64,000 nucleotides of DNA from contig CAMEFI010000002.1 in assembly GCA_945915475.1 (NCBI GenBank), positions 62,001 through 126,000 on the forward strand. Reading direction: 5' to 3'. A program made the position numbers and the translations under genes. How positions within the stretch are numbered: position 1 is the first letter of the stretch; every line of letters starts with the position of its first letter. The notes under the pieces were generated by a model. It ran no database searches. It worked only from the letters and a program-made list of their open reading frames with translations, and was not told where the DNA came from. This stretch comes from an uncultured Clostridium sp. GTDB taxonomy: Bacteria; Bacillota; Clostridia; Lachnospirales; Lachnospiraceae. This document shows, one piece after another, positions 1 through 9,401 of this stretch.

Positions 1-1488
1 TTGGATGTTGAAGATAGTCGTTTGAATGATAAAGACGTATTTGAATCAGATGCATATGTAAGTGCTTTAGGCTCATTTATTGAAAAGGATTTTGTGAATT
101 TCAGATTACAGAACTCCGACAAAACTATCGGTGGAATGATTGTTTGTAGAACAAATCCGCAGGCGAAAAAAGTACATGAATGGTTTAAAAATAATTCTAC
201 AATTACCACTGGACTTGTTATCACAGACCAGAATGATCCAACGCAGGCACAAATCAATAAAAACAATCAGATTGATTTCAGAGATACATTAGCTCCTGAC
301 ATTTTGGTTGTAAATTTCATGCTTACCACAGGTTATGATGTTAAGCGTTTGAAAAAGATGTATCTGCTCAGAGGACCACATGCACAGTCATTGTTACAGA
401 CAATTTCCAGAGTAAACAGACCTTACAAATCACCTTCTGGAAAAGTGTATAAATACGGATATATTGTGGATTTCGTAGATATTGAACAGGAATACGATAA
501 CACAATTGAAGCCTATATTAAGGAGCTGGAAGCAGACCTTAATGAAAATGGCGAAAATGAAGGTTCCTTAGCGGGGCTTGTTATTGATAAAGAGGATATT
601 AATAAAAAATACCATAAGTATGCTGACGAACTGGAAAACATTATTGCAACAGATAATCTGGAAAGATTTTCAAAGCAGCTAACATTCTACAATAAAGAAA
701 CATTGCTTAAAATCAGAAGACTATTAAATGGTATCAAAGAGTGTGAGACAGAATTTATTCTTTCCAGAGCTATTGAATATGCAAAACAGATTGATGCCGA
801 CAAGAATAGAAAGTTGCTTCGTTCTGTTCAGGAAAGAATTGATTTTATCAATTTATCTACAAAGACAGTGGATATGATGAGCGTTATTTCAAATGATGAA
901 GTAGTGGAAATTCTGTATGAATTTATTAAGACAAAAGTTCTGATTTTGGATTTAGGTCAGTTTACACCAGATAACCCTACATATCAGAGATTTGAAAAGA
1001 CTGTGAGAGAGATTCAGCATGAAATCAAAAATAACAAGAACAAAGGCGATATTAAAATCGTTAAGCTGGATCAGTTATTACAGGAAATCTTTAATAAGCT
1101 ATCAATTTCTGATTTGTCAGATTTGGATGCTATTACGGATGAATTGCTGGAAGCATTAAAGCAGGCACGAGATATCAATTACGAAAATGATAGATTAGCA
1201 CAGATTTACGGTGGTAACTATGCATTTGTAAAAACCTATCAGGACGCTATTGAAAAATATGATGCCGACAAGTCTGAAATTGAAAAAATGATGGTTCACA
1301 TTTATGAGGACATCAAAGAAGTTTTAGAAGCTGACACATTGATTGTACAGGGCAGAAAGAACTTTGCAGATTCTATCAAACATGATGTTACGAAGTTACT
1401 GTTGAAGGACAAAATATATGTAAAAGTCAAAGGCTTCTATGACCAGATACTTAATGAACTGTACACCAACTTACAATTATTCAAATAA
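1..1488 (+). CDS. hsdR: Type I restriction enzyme R subunit, C-terminal part (partial at left edge)
   Basis: This is the 3' part of an hsdR gene; the reading frame is open from base 1, so the start and the N-terminal nuclease and first helicase domain lie outside the window. The visible 495 residues begin in the second RecA-like lobe of a DEAD-type SF2 translocase. Residues about 45-70 read GGMIVCRTNPQAKKV, a motif V-like LVVNFMLTTGYDV lies near 105, and motif VI QTISRVNRP is near 133. The remaining ~330 residues are helical and match the C-terminal region that contacts the methylase. HsdR translocates and cuts unmodified DNA as part of the R2M2S complex. hsdM follows after 15 bases, so the genes form one operon. 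The family call is secure; completeness cannot be judged. Confidence 0.9.
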   Translation: MDVEDSRLNDKDVFESDAYVSALGSFIEKDFVNFRLQNSDKTIGGMIVCRTNPQAKKVHEWFKNNSTITTGLVITDQNDPTQAQINKNNQIDFRDTLAPDILVVNFMLTTGYDVKRLKKMYLLRGPHAQSLLQTISRVNRPYKSPSGKVYKYGYIVDFVDIEQEYDNTIEAYIKELEADLNENGENEGSLAGLVIDKEDINKKYHKYADELENIIATDNLERFSKQLTFYNKETLLKIRRLLNGIKECETEFILSRAIEYAKQIDADKNRKLLRSVQERIDFINLSTKTVDMMSVISNDEVVEILYEFIKTKVLILDLGQFTPDNPTYQRFEKTVREIQHEIKNNKNKGDIKIVKLDQLLQEIFNKLSISDLSDLDAITDELLEALKQARDINYENDRLAQIYGGNYAFVKTYQDAIEKYDADKSEIEKMMVHIYEDIKEVLEADTLIVQGRKNFADSIKHDVTKLLLKDKIYVKVKGFYDQILNELYTNLQLFK

Positions 1489-1503
1489 AGGAGAATGATA
1501 ATT

Positions 1504-3180
1504 ATGCCAGATATTTTTACTTTGGAAAATAAAATCAAACAAATTATTGATGAACTGAAAGGACTTTGCCAGACTAACGGTTTAGCAAATCAAGCAAGCG
1601 AAGAAGTGGTTATTACTTCTGTGTTCTTGTATAAATTTTTGAATGATAAATTCATGGCAAATTTGAAAGACTTTGCCGAAGAAATTGGTATGTCTTATGA
1701 AGAAGTCCTGAAAAATGAAAATGCAGAAATGGACGCTTTTTATGATACATACCCACAGGACGTTGCTTTTACTTATGACGAAACCATTGAATACTTAATC
1801 AACAAGGTTTCCTATAATGAATTCTACAAATTATTTGATGACGCGTTAGAAAAGATTTCTAATGATACAAAGAATGAAGCTTTCTCTGTAGAGACAGCGG
1901 ATGGTAACAGAAAACCTTTATTTACAAGAATTACTGAAAATGTAGAAGCTTCAAAAAGAAACAACTTTGCTAAAAATATCTTTGGTATTATCAGCCAGGA
2001 AAAATTTGATTTTGGTGATGCATTTAAGGGTAACTTTGATTTCTATTCAACCATTTTTGAATACTTGATTAAGGATTATAACGTGGCAAGTGGTGTATAT
2101 GCAGAATACTTTACTCCACAGGCTATTAGTGCTATTATTGCAAAGATTCTTGTTAATATGTCTCCCGTGGAAGACAAATTATATGAGATTTATGACCCAT
2201 CCGCAGGTTCTGGTTCTCTCGTGTTACATTTAGCAAATGCACTGGGAAAGGGTTCTTTCGGAGATAAAGCGCAGGTCTATACACAGGATATTTCAGGTAA
2301 ATCTTCAAGATTTTTGCGTATTAATATGCTACTTAATGGATTAACAAATTCATTAGACAACATCATTGAAGGAGACACGCTAGATACCCCTGCTCATTAC
2401 AATACACCACATGATCCTAGCTCTGGCGTTAAGAGATTTGATTATATTACTTCAAATCCTCCGTTCAAAATGGACTTCTCTTCTACAAGAGATGGTATTG
2501 AGCAAAAATGGGCTGAATCAGAGGAAAGAAATGGTATCAGAAGATTCTTTGCAGGCATTCCTAAGATTCCAAATGCAAAGAAAGAATCTATGGGAATTTA
2601 CTTATGTTTTATCCAGCACATCCTTTGGTCTTTAAAGGATGATGGAAAGGCTGCCATTGTTGTACCTACAGGATTCATTACAGCTCAGTCAGGAATTGAA
2701 AAAACTATTAGACAGACAATCGTTGAGAAGAAATGGCTCAAAGGTGTTGTTTCTATGCCTTCAAATATTTTTGCCAACACAGGAACCAACGTATCTGTAT
2801 TATTTATTGATAAATCCAATACTGACGGTGACATTATGCTTGTTGACGCATCCAAACTTGGCAAAAAGGTTAAGGATGGTAAGAATCAGAAAACTGTTCT
2901 TAGCGATACCGAAGTGAAATTAATTGAAGATACATTTATTAATCAGGATGTAGTAGATGACTTTTCAGTAAAAGTTTCTTATGAACAAATTACAGAAAAG
3001 AATTATTCTTTCTCCGCAGGGCAGTATTTTGAAGTCAAGATTGAATATGTAGAGTTATCATCTGAAGAGTTTAATAATAAGATGGCTACATACACAGCTA
3101 ATTTGGACAAACTATTTTCTGAAGGAAAGTCCCTTGAACAATCTATAAAGGAAAGATTGGGGGAATTGAAGTATGAATAG
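1504..3180 (+). CDS. hsdM: Type I restriction-modification DNA methyltransferase subunit
   Basis: This is the N6-adenine methylase subunit of the type I system. The SAM-binding motif I (DPSAGSGS) lies near residue 231 and the catalytic motif IV NPPF near residue 318, both intact. The N-terminal helical HsdM domain (about 1-140) is present, and 558 residues is a normal length. The ATG at 1504 was chosen because GGAG at 1490-1493 is 10 bases upstream; the in-frame ATG at 1495 is only one base from that Shine-Dalgarno sequence. The gene overlaps hsdS by eight bases, implying translational coupling. The protein should methylate the bipartite site chosen by HsdS and also serve in the restriction complex. 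Confidence 0.95.
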   Translation: MPDIFTLENKIKQIIDELKGLCQTNGLANQASEEVVITSVFLYKFLNDKFMANLKDFAEEIGMSYEEVLKNENAEMDAFYDTYPQDVAFTYDETIEYLINKVSYNEFYKLFDDALEKISNDTKNEAFSVETADGNRKPLFTRITENVEASKRNNFAKNIFGIISQEKFDFGDAFKGNFDFYSTIFEYLIKDYNVASGVYAEYFTPQAISAIIAKILVNMSPVEDKLYEIYDPSAGSGSLVLHLANALGKGSFGDKAQVYTQDISGKSSRFLRINMLLNGLTNSLDNIIEGDTLDTPAHYNTPHDPSSGVKRFDYITSNPPFKMDFSSTRDGIEQKWAESEERNGIRRFFAGIPKIPNAKKESMGIYLCFIQHILWSLKDDGKAAIVVPTGFITAQSGIEKTIRQTIVEKKWLKGVVSMPSNIFANTGTNVSVLFIDKSNTDGDIMLVDASKLGKKVKDGKNQKTVLSDTEVKLIEDTFINQDVVDDFSVKVSYEQITEKNYSFSAGQYFEVKIEYVELSSEEFNNKMATYTANLDKLFSEGKSLEQSIKERLGELKYE

Positions 3181-4399
3181 ATGCAAATTAGGTTCTTTAT
3201 TAAAGATTCAGCACGGCTATGCATTTAAAAGTGAAAATTATGTTGAATCCAGTCAGTATCGATTGATTACTTTAGGAAATTTTGCAGAAGGAAATAGTTT
3301 TAAATATAATGACGAAAAGGCAACGTATTATGGTGCTGAATTTCCAAGCGAATTTATACTAAAAGAAGGCGATCTTATTATGCCTATGACAGAACAGGTT
3401 GTAGGATTATTTGGAAATACTGCGTTTGTACCCAAAACAGAAAACTATACATTTGTATTAAACCAACGTGTGGGTAAGGTGATTTATGACGAAAAAAAAG
3501 TAAATAAATATTATTTACATTATCTATTAGCTACAAATAGTGTTAAACAACAAATCGAAGCACGGGCAAGTGGAACAAGACAAAGAAATATTTCGCCAGA
3601 AAATGTATATGACGTGGAGGTAGATATCCCAGATATAAGTATTCAGGATAAGATAGGGAAGTTATTATATTCATTTGAAGAAAAACAGATTTGCAATAAT
3701 AAAATCAACGCTGAACTTGAAGCAATGGCGAGAACTATTTATGATTATTGGTTTCTCCAATTTGATTTTCCAGATGAAAATGGAAAGCCTTATAAGTCAT
3801 CTGGCGGCAAGATGGTATGGAATGAGGAGTTGAAAAGAGAAATTCCAGAAGGATGGAGTAGTACGACAATAGGAAATATCACGAATTGTTATGATTCAAG
3901 TAGAATTCCTTTATCAAATGCTGATAGGGAAAAAAGAAAAGGAAATATTCCATATTATGGAGCAACTGGAGTCATGGACTATGTGGATGAAGCAATTTTT
4001 GATGGTGATTATGTTTTAATGGCAGAAGATGGCTCCGTAATGGATGATAAGGGAAATCCTATTTTACAGAGATTGACAGGTAAAGCATGGGTAAATAATC
4101 ATGCACATGTATTAAAGCCATCTAAATCTCATGGATGTAAGTTGTTGATGATGTTGTTAAAAGATGTGCCTGTTATGAAGATAAAAACAGGTTCAATACA
4201 GATGAAAATTAATCAAGAAAACATGAACAATATAGCAATTCCAGAGATCCCAGAAGAATTAATTTATAGAATTAATTTGATTTTGGATGATATTGATTCT
4301 CAGATATTGCATAGAGAAAAGGAAAATCAAGAACTTGCTTCATTGCGTGATTTCTTATTGCCATTGCTGATGAATGGACAAGTAGGGTTTAAAAATTAA
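3173..4399 (+). CDS. hsdS: Type I restriction-modification specificity subunit
   Basis: The 408-residue HsdS protein sets which DNA sequence the type I enzyme recognises. It shows the usual duplicated plan: target-recognition domain 1 (about 1-165, beginning CKLGSLLKIQHGYAF), a central conserved helix near 170-190, target-recognition domain 2 (about 222-365, beginning EIPEGWSSTTIGNI), and a distal helix ending LRDFLLPLLMNGQV. Both halves look full length, so the subunit appears functional. The ATG at 3173 lies inside the end of hsdM. No inverted partial hsdS copies or recombinase were seen nearby, so there is no visible sign of shuffling-type phase variation in this window. Confidence 0.93.
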   Translation: MNRCKLGSLLKIQHGYAFKSENYVESSQYRLITLGNFAEGNSFKYNDEKATYYGAEFPSEFILKEGDLIMPMTEQVVGLFGNTAFVPKTENYTFVLNQRVGKVIYDEKKVNKYYLHYLLATNSVKQQIEARASGTRQRNISPENVYDVEVDIPDISIQDKIGKLLYSFEEKQICNNKINAELEAMARTIYDYWFLQFDFPDENGKPYKSSGGKMVWNEELKREIPEGWSSTTIGNITNCYDSSRIPLSNADREKRKGNIPYYGATGVMDYVDEAIFDGDYVLMAEDGSVMDDKGNPILQRLTGKAWVNNHAHVLKPSKSHGCKLLMMLLKDVPVMKIKTGSIQMKINQENMNNIAIPEIPEELIYRINLILDDIDSQILHREKENQELASLRDFLLPLLMNGQVGFKN

Positions 4400-4419
4400 C
4401 TAAAGAATGGAGATTTTCA

Positions 4420-5382
4420 GTGTATAAAGTATTGACTAAAAATGGGTTATTAGAACCATATAAATATGCAACAGAAGATGAATTTGAACAGGAGATTGTT
4501 CGTAATAAAAATGCCATATTTGGTGAAAATTCTATTTATTTTAATGTAAAGAAAAAAATAGGTAATACCATTCCTGACGGATATTGGCTGGATTTAACTT
4601 TTCATTCAGAGCCTAAATTATATTTTATTGAAGTTGAAATGGAAAGCCATGATTTATATGGACATATAGCGGAACAATTATTAAAGTTTTCTATGGCATT
4701 TGATGACAATAAATATAAGTTAAAAAGCATTCTTATGGAAGAAATAGCTAAGGATTCTAAAAAGCAAAAGGCATTAAAAGAATACTTAAGAGAATCGCAT
4801 TTTAATGATGAAACGGAATTACTGTATCATGTTATTTATGAAATGCCAATTTCTATTATTATAGTTATAGACGAATATACAGAGCAGCTTGAAAGAGTAC
4901 AATCCAAGCTGAGTGATGAAATAACTGTATTGGAATTTGAATCATATAAATGTGGGAATGAAGTTGTTCATAGGTTTACTCCGTTCTACGATAATGAAGA
5001 AATTGATGTAGAAAGCGATTCAGAAGCTGACGTCGATGAGTTAGATACTATTATTGTGCCTGCAATGGAAGATGGATTTAATGAGACATTTCTTGGAGAA
5101 AATTGCTGGTATGCAGTAAGAATATCCGCACCAATGATTAATAGGATAAAATATATTGCCGCTTACCAAGTATCACCTATATCAGCTATAACATATTATG
5201 CGGATGTAGAAAGAATAGAAAAATATAGAGATACAGGAAAATATATTATTTACTTCAAAGATAAAGCAAAGAAAATTGAAAGGATACCATTAGGAAATAA
5301 TAAGATGGCTGTTCGTTCATGCAGATACACCAATTTACAAAAGATGTTATCTACAGATACAGTCTCTGCATTATGGGATTAA
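4420..5382 (+). CDS. Unknown protein, possibly PD-(D/E)XK nuclease-like, next to hsdS
   Basis: A 320-residue protein starting at GTG 4420, with GGAG at 4409-4412. I do not recognise a named family. Residues 50-75 read as a possible PD-(D/E)XK core: IPDGYWLDL (D53, D58), then a strand LYFIEVEME (E71, E73), then a helix with HIAEQLLKF (Q86). This resembles E-x-E variants of the fold in which the lysine is replaced. An acidic stretch lies near 200-215 and the C-terminal 100 residues form a second domain ending near the hairpin. It lies 20 bases after hsdS on the same strand and probably belongs to the operon. It may be an accessory nuclease or a modification-dependent component; that is inference from motif spacing only. 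Confidence 0.55.
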   Translation: MYKVLTKNGLLEPYKYATEDEFEQEIVRNKNAIFGENSIYFNVKKKIGNTIPDGYWLDLTFHSEPKLYFIEVEMESHDLYGHIAEQLLKFSMAFDDNKYKLKSILMEEIAKDSKKQKALKEYLRESHFNDETELLYHVIYEMPISIIIVIDEYTEQLERVQSKLSDEITVLEFESYKCGNEVVHRFTPFYDNEEIDVESDSEADVDELDTIIVPAMEDGFNETFLGENCWYAVRISAPMINRIKYIAAYQVSPISAITYYADVERIEKYRDTGKYIIYFKDKAKKIERIPLGNNKMAVRSCRYTNLQKMLSTDTVSALWD

Positions 5383-5387
5383 CAGGA

Positions 5388-5412
5388 TAGCTCTGTCATT
5401 TTGGCAGGGCTA
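5388..5412 (+). terminator. Hairpin after the hsd operon
   Basis: TAGCTCTGTC and GGCAGGGCTA pair with two G-U pairs around a five-base loop, just after the stop codon at 5382. The following T-tract is weak, so this may be an inefficient terminator or a barrier before the Detocs-like operon. Confidence 0.5.
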
Positions 5413-5493
5413 TTTGTGCTAGTGAAATATATGTAAAAGTGGTTTAGCAAAATTTTAGAATATAGCAAGATGTACAGATTGGAGAAAAGACAT

Positions 5494-8400
5494 ATGGGGA
5501 ATACAGTAGATTTGATAAAAAACACGATTGTCCGTTTAGAAATGAATAGGCGTGGTCGAAAAAATAGAAAAACAGAGGTGCAACTTCTCAAAGAGTTAGG
5601 GAATAGATTTAATGAGGTCCTAACTCAAGAAGATGACGAAGTCTTTTTTGATGATTTCGCTAAGATTATTGCGTCACAGGCAGCAGAACCATATATTTCA
5701 AGTAATTTTTTTCCAGAAAGCATGGCGAATTACGCAGAATTTGGTAATATTTTTGGGTTCTCCAATGATTTTAAATATGAAATACGTTGGATGATTGCTT
5801 GCATTTTATATCGAAAAGATGTCATTGATGAATTTGTTGTTCAAAGAGAAAAATACGATAATTTCGTACTGCTTAATAAGTATGAAGAAGCACTCCAAGT
5901 TATTGAGTATGTTGAAGCGCAGTATGGTGTATCTTATTGGTCAACAGAATGTAGATTCTTTTTATATAGTAAATTAGGAAAAAGTGTAACAGAATTGGTA
6001 GAAAATGCTGTTCCTACAGTATTTGGCTCTGTTTTAAATTTTTATGAACTAAAGAACAGAGAAAGTGTAACCAGTGATGAATATTATTACATTGCCGAAA
6101 AGGAAATAACAGGTGCAAAAAAGTACCTTCAAAATGCAGATCAAGCAATTGAATTTTTTAATTATTCCATTGCTGGAAATGCTTATATTGCCGAGCCTGA
6201 AAAAATAATGCTTACGATTGGAGTTATACAGCACTGTTCTTTAATTGATAGATATTTATTTGTAATCAATGTGTGTAATGAATTAATGAATCAACCTAAG
6301 ACAAACTATTTTTATCAATGTATGCAGGCATATATTGTGTTTTTGCATGAAATAAATGATGATCATTTAAATGCAATAAGATTTGTACTTGATACGAAGG
6401 AACACAGAAAAGAGAATTATACACTAAAAAGCCGCTTAGATGGGGCTAAAACCAAATTCATTTTAGGAAAACTTAAAGAAGCAAGAGAAGAAGCAGTAGA
6501 ATTGCTTAAATTATTCCCTAATAATACAGAAGCAATGAGCTTACTCGTAGAAACTAATATATTAATCAATGACGGAGAAAGCCAATTTAAAGATACTAAT
6601 TTAGGGACTTTACTTGAGCATTTATCATCTGTATACAAATTAAATGCCCAAAGAGATGATGCGATGGAAGCAATAAGTAAATTTGCACTTACATGTAGCC
6701 AATCTACATGGGCGAAAAGTATTATAAGCGATATATTATCAAGATGTTATGATAGTAATGGATTTGATTATGTACATCATAGAATATTGGGTAATCTTCA
6801 ACATCTTGATATAGAAACTCTTGTGTGTAGCTTAGATAAAGAAGAATGTAAGGATTTCATTACAGATAAGTTGGATGAAAAAGATCCTTATGTTCAATTT
6901 AGAAAAGCACTGTTATGTAAAGAATATCAGTTGGCGTCGGATATATGTGGAATAGAAGAAATTAAGGATTATTTATTTGTGTGCGATAGCAATACAAGTA
7001 CATCAGATAAAATAGCGCATTTACATCCTATTGACGGAAATAATTCTTCTATAAGTATTGACGCAATGAAAAGATTTCTTTCTTCGGTAAATCTCGAACA
7101 AGATTGGGAAATAGTTTTTAATATAGCGGCAAATTTAGTAATTGATAATATTTATACATCTCTATTTATTCCGTGGGGAAAAATTATTTCATATATAGAT
7201 AATGGGCCTACAGAAATAAGAAAAAATATATGCACACCAATATTATACTATGTGTTTGCGTATTATATCGAAAGAGACAAAAAGGATGATTTGGGAATAG
7301 TAGTTAGTAACTTCTTTGATTTAGAAGATATAGAGCGTCCATCTCAAATGAAAGTGTTTGCGGATAGATATGATAAGAAGATGCTAGTATATTTCTTGAA
7401 AAATGTATGTATAGCAAAAACTATGGATGATGCAGTATACATATTTGAAAATCCGCAGGAAAGAGATCAAGAAAGAGTCGAAATATGTAACCTATTAACG
7501 TTCCTTGATTCGGAAAATGAAAAAGAATATGAAAATGAAATCAGAGAGCTTACACAAAAGCTTATGATTAATAAAGAGTTGAAGATTATAGATGAGAGTA
7601 GAATTCACGTAAATGTAGAGGGAATCAAAGAAAAGCTTATCAGTGCAGAAGGCTCTACGAATAGATTCGATAATAACTTAAAAAATGATTTCCAACGTTA
7701 CATGTTTTATCAAGATGATAGAGTAAAACAATGGTTCCGACTTTTGGAGGGAGAAGAAGAAAATAAATTTAGAGAATCCAATGAAACAGCATATCGCTTA
7801 TTAAAAGAATTAGTACAAAAAATAAGAGATGCTTTTGTTTCTAGTGGAGAATATGGATTAAATGGATATTTAAGCCTTAATATAAGGCACAATACATTGG
7901 AAGATGAATTAAGAAGCCCCCTGCAAAGAGCTATGCTATACGCAAAAAAAGATAATGCCAATAAAACATATATAGTTCCTACTCGTTGGATTCAATTCGT
8001 TGGTCGTGAAGATAAGGAAATTCTTTGTAACGCATTTGGAGAATTTCACTCTGCAACAGAGGGAATTCTGGCTAAACTCAAGTCAGATTATATTCAAATA
8101 AGGACAGAATTAAAAGGTGAAAAAGGAATATTTGATTATAGATTGACAGATATTGATTATGGAGATATAGCGTATTATGCAGATAATATAAAAACTTTTG
8201 AAGAGTTTTTTGATCTGGTAATAACATATCTATGGGGAAAAACAGAAATCAACCTAGAAAATATAAAGCACGTTATAAGGAATGAGATTAAGCAGGATTA
8301 TATGGCTGCATTTAACAATTTAAGAAATGCAATTTCAACTATAAACAACAAAACTATTGTAAGGGAGCTTCAACAAAAGATTAGTGAAGCTGAAACTGAT

Positions 8401-8943
8401 ATGCAAAATGTTCTTGAGCATATTTGTCACTGGTTTCAAAGAAGTAATGAAAGTAAACATAGTGATTTTGACCTTCAATTTGCTTTTGACCTAGGATTAA
8501 AGACGATAACGAATATGCACCCTGAAGCAAGATTTGTTGTTGAAAAAATTGAAGATACTATTAGCGACAAAATTCCTGGACAATTTATAAAAAGTTTCGA
8601 TGGTATATTTTATAATCTTTTTGACAATATTTATAAGAAAGCAACGCCACGAAATAATACATTCTATATTAGATATGCGTTGAAGAATTCCGAAGGAAAG
8701 ATGAGAATATACATAGAGAATGATTTTGATTGTACAAAAGATATTTCAGATGATATTCGGCGAGTAGAGATTGCTAAAGAAATTTATGAAACTGAAAAAT
8801 ATGCAGAAAAAGCAAAAGGAGAAGGTGGTACTGGAATTCCTAAGATATGCAAAATCATAAAGTATGATTTGTGGAAACATCCATTTATTGATTTTGGTTA
8901 TAAACAAGAAGAAAATAAATTCTATATGGAAATTAAGTTCTAG
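5494..8943 (+). CDS. dtcA: Detocs-like defence histidine kinase with TPR-type sensor (DtcA)
   Basis: A 1149-residue soluble protein. About 800 N-terminal residues are helical repeats of TPR character (for example AREEAVELLKLFPNNTEAMSL). The C-terminal ~180 residues look like a divergent histidine kinase. Candidate phospho-acceptor histidines are H976 and H979 (EHICHWF). An N-box-like NLFDNIYKKA has N1045, and a G2-like box is KGEGGTGIPKI (G1111-G1114). The usual DNGxG G1 box is degraded to ENDFD. There are no membrane segments. In Detocs, DtcA senses phage infection and phosphorylates two receivers; the two genes downstream are exactly those receivers. The ATG at 5494 has GGAG at 5481-5484; an upstream in-frame ATG at 5470 lacks a ribosome site. 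The call rests strongly on operon architecture. Confidence 0.85.
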   Translation: MGNTVDLIKNTIVRLEMNRRGRKNRKTEVQLLKELGNRFNEVLTQEDDEVFFDDFAKIIASQAAEPYISSNFFPESMANYAEFGNIFGFSNDFKYEIRWMIACILYRKDVIDEFVVQREKYDNFVLLNKYEEALQVIEYVEAQYGVSYWSTECRFFLYSKLGKSVTELVENAVPTVFGSVLNFYELKNRESVTSDEYYYIAEKEITGAKKYLQNADQAIEFFNYSIAGNAYIAEPEKIMLTIGVIQHCSLIDRYLFVINVCNELMNQPKTNYFYQCMQAYIVFLHEINDDHLNAIRFVLDTKEHRKENYTLKSRLDGAKTKFILGKLKEAREEAVELLKLFPNNTEAMSLLVETNILINDGESQFKDTNLGTLLEHLSSVYKLNAQRDDAMEAISKFALTCSQSTWAKSIISDILSRCYDSNGFDYVHHRILGNLQHLDIETLVCSLDKEECKDFITDKLDEKDPYVQFRKALLCKEYQLASDICGIEEIKDYLFVCDSNTSTSDKIAHLHPIDGNNSSISIDAMKRFLSSVNLEQDWEIVFNIAANLVIDNIYTSLFIPWGKIISYIDNGPTEIRKNICTPILYYVFAYYIERDKKDDLGIVVSNFFDLEDIERPSQMKVFADRYDKKMLVYFLKNVCIAKTMDDAVYIFENPQERDQERVEICNLLTFLDSENEKEYENEIRELTQKLMINKELKIIDESRIHVNVEGIKEKLISAEGSTNRFDNNLKNDFQRYMFYQDDRVKQWFRLLEGEEENKFRESNETAYRLLKELVQKIRDAFVSSGEYGLNGYLSLNIRHNTLEDELRSPLQRAMLYAKKDNANKTYIVPTRWIQFVGREDKEILCNAFGEFHSATEGILAKLKSDYIQIRTELKGEKGIFDYRLTDIDYGDIAYYADNIKTFEEFFDLVITYLWGKTEINLENIKHVIRNEIKQDYMAAFNNLRNAISTINNKTIVRELQQKISEAETDMQNVLEHICHWFQRSNESKHSDFDLQFAFDLGLKTITNMHPEARFVVEKIEDTISDKIPGQFIKSFDGIFYNLFDNIYKKATPRNNTFYIRYALKNSEGKMRIYIENDFDCTKDISDDIRRVEIAKEIYETEKYAEKAKGEGGTGIPKICKIIKYDLWKHPFIDFGYKQEENKFYMEIKF

Positions 8944-8952
8944 GAGGGCAAC

Positions 8953-9393
8953 ATGCGAGTATTGATAATAGAGGATAATTTAAATAAACTCAAGCAAATA
9001 CGAGACTTGCTAGAAAATAAATATCCTGATTGCATAGTGGATGAAACATATGCTTTTAATAATGGCATGAAAAAAGTTCTTGAAGATAATTGGGATTTGG
9101 TAGTTTTAGATATGTCATTGCCAACTTATAACATCACAAGTACAGAGAGTGGAGGAGATAAAAAACCTGTAGCTGGGAAAAACATAATGAAACGAATGTT
9201 AAATAAAAAAATATTTTCTCCAGTTGTAGTGATTACCCAGTTTGAAACATTTGATGATGATAAAATATCTTTGGAATCATTAAATAAAGAATTTGAAGCT
9301 TCGTTCAGCCAAATATGGAAAGGTACAATATATTATGGAGATGATGAATGGGCTGCTAATTTTGAGATGCTTTTGGACACGTTAGATTTATAG
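8953..9393 (+). CDS. dtcB: Stand-alone receiver protein of Detocs-like system (DtcB)
   Basis: A 146-residue single-domain response regulator. The acidic pocket is E7-D8 (VLIIEDN) and the phospho-acceptor is D53 (LVVLDMSLP). A later strand reads SPVVVITQF, and there is no output domain. It starts ten bases after dtcA, and the AGGAGG Shine-Dalgarno overlaps the dtcA stop codon. In the described Detocs system the stand-alone receiver acts as a phosphate sink that drains stray phosphoryl groups from the kinase and so prevents accidental firing of the toxic effector. That role is taken from the family; the sequence shows only the receiver fold and gene order. An insertion (about 61-73, STESGGDKK) follows the phosphorylation loop and recurs in the next gene, suggesting the two receivers are related. 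Confidence 0.85.
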   Translation: MRVLIIEDNLNKLKQIRDLLENKYPDCIVDETYAFNNGMKKVLEDNWDLVVLDMSLPTYNITSTESGGDKKPVAGKNIMKRMLNKKIFSPVVVITQFETFDDDKISLESLNKEFEASFSQIWKGTIYYGDDEWAANFEMLLDTLDL

Positions 9394-9401
9394 GAGGAAT
9401 C

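Noticed and set aside
5470-5493. Longer start for the Detocs-like kinase
   Set aside because: No ribosome site before 5470, while GGAG is placed correctly for the ATG at 5494.
5494-8943. Ordinary environmental two-component sensor
   Set aside because: No membrane segments, no PAS or HAMP domains, and the second receiver is fused to a PNP domain, which fits a defence system better than gene regulation.
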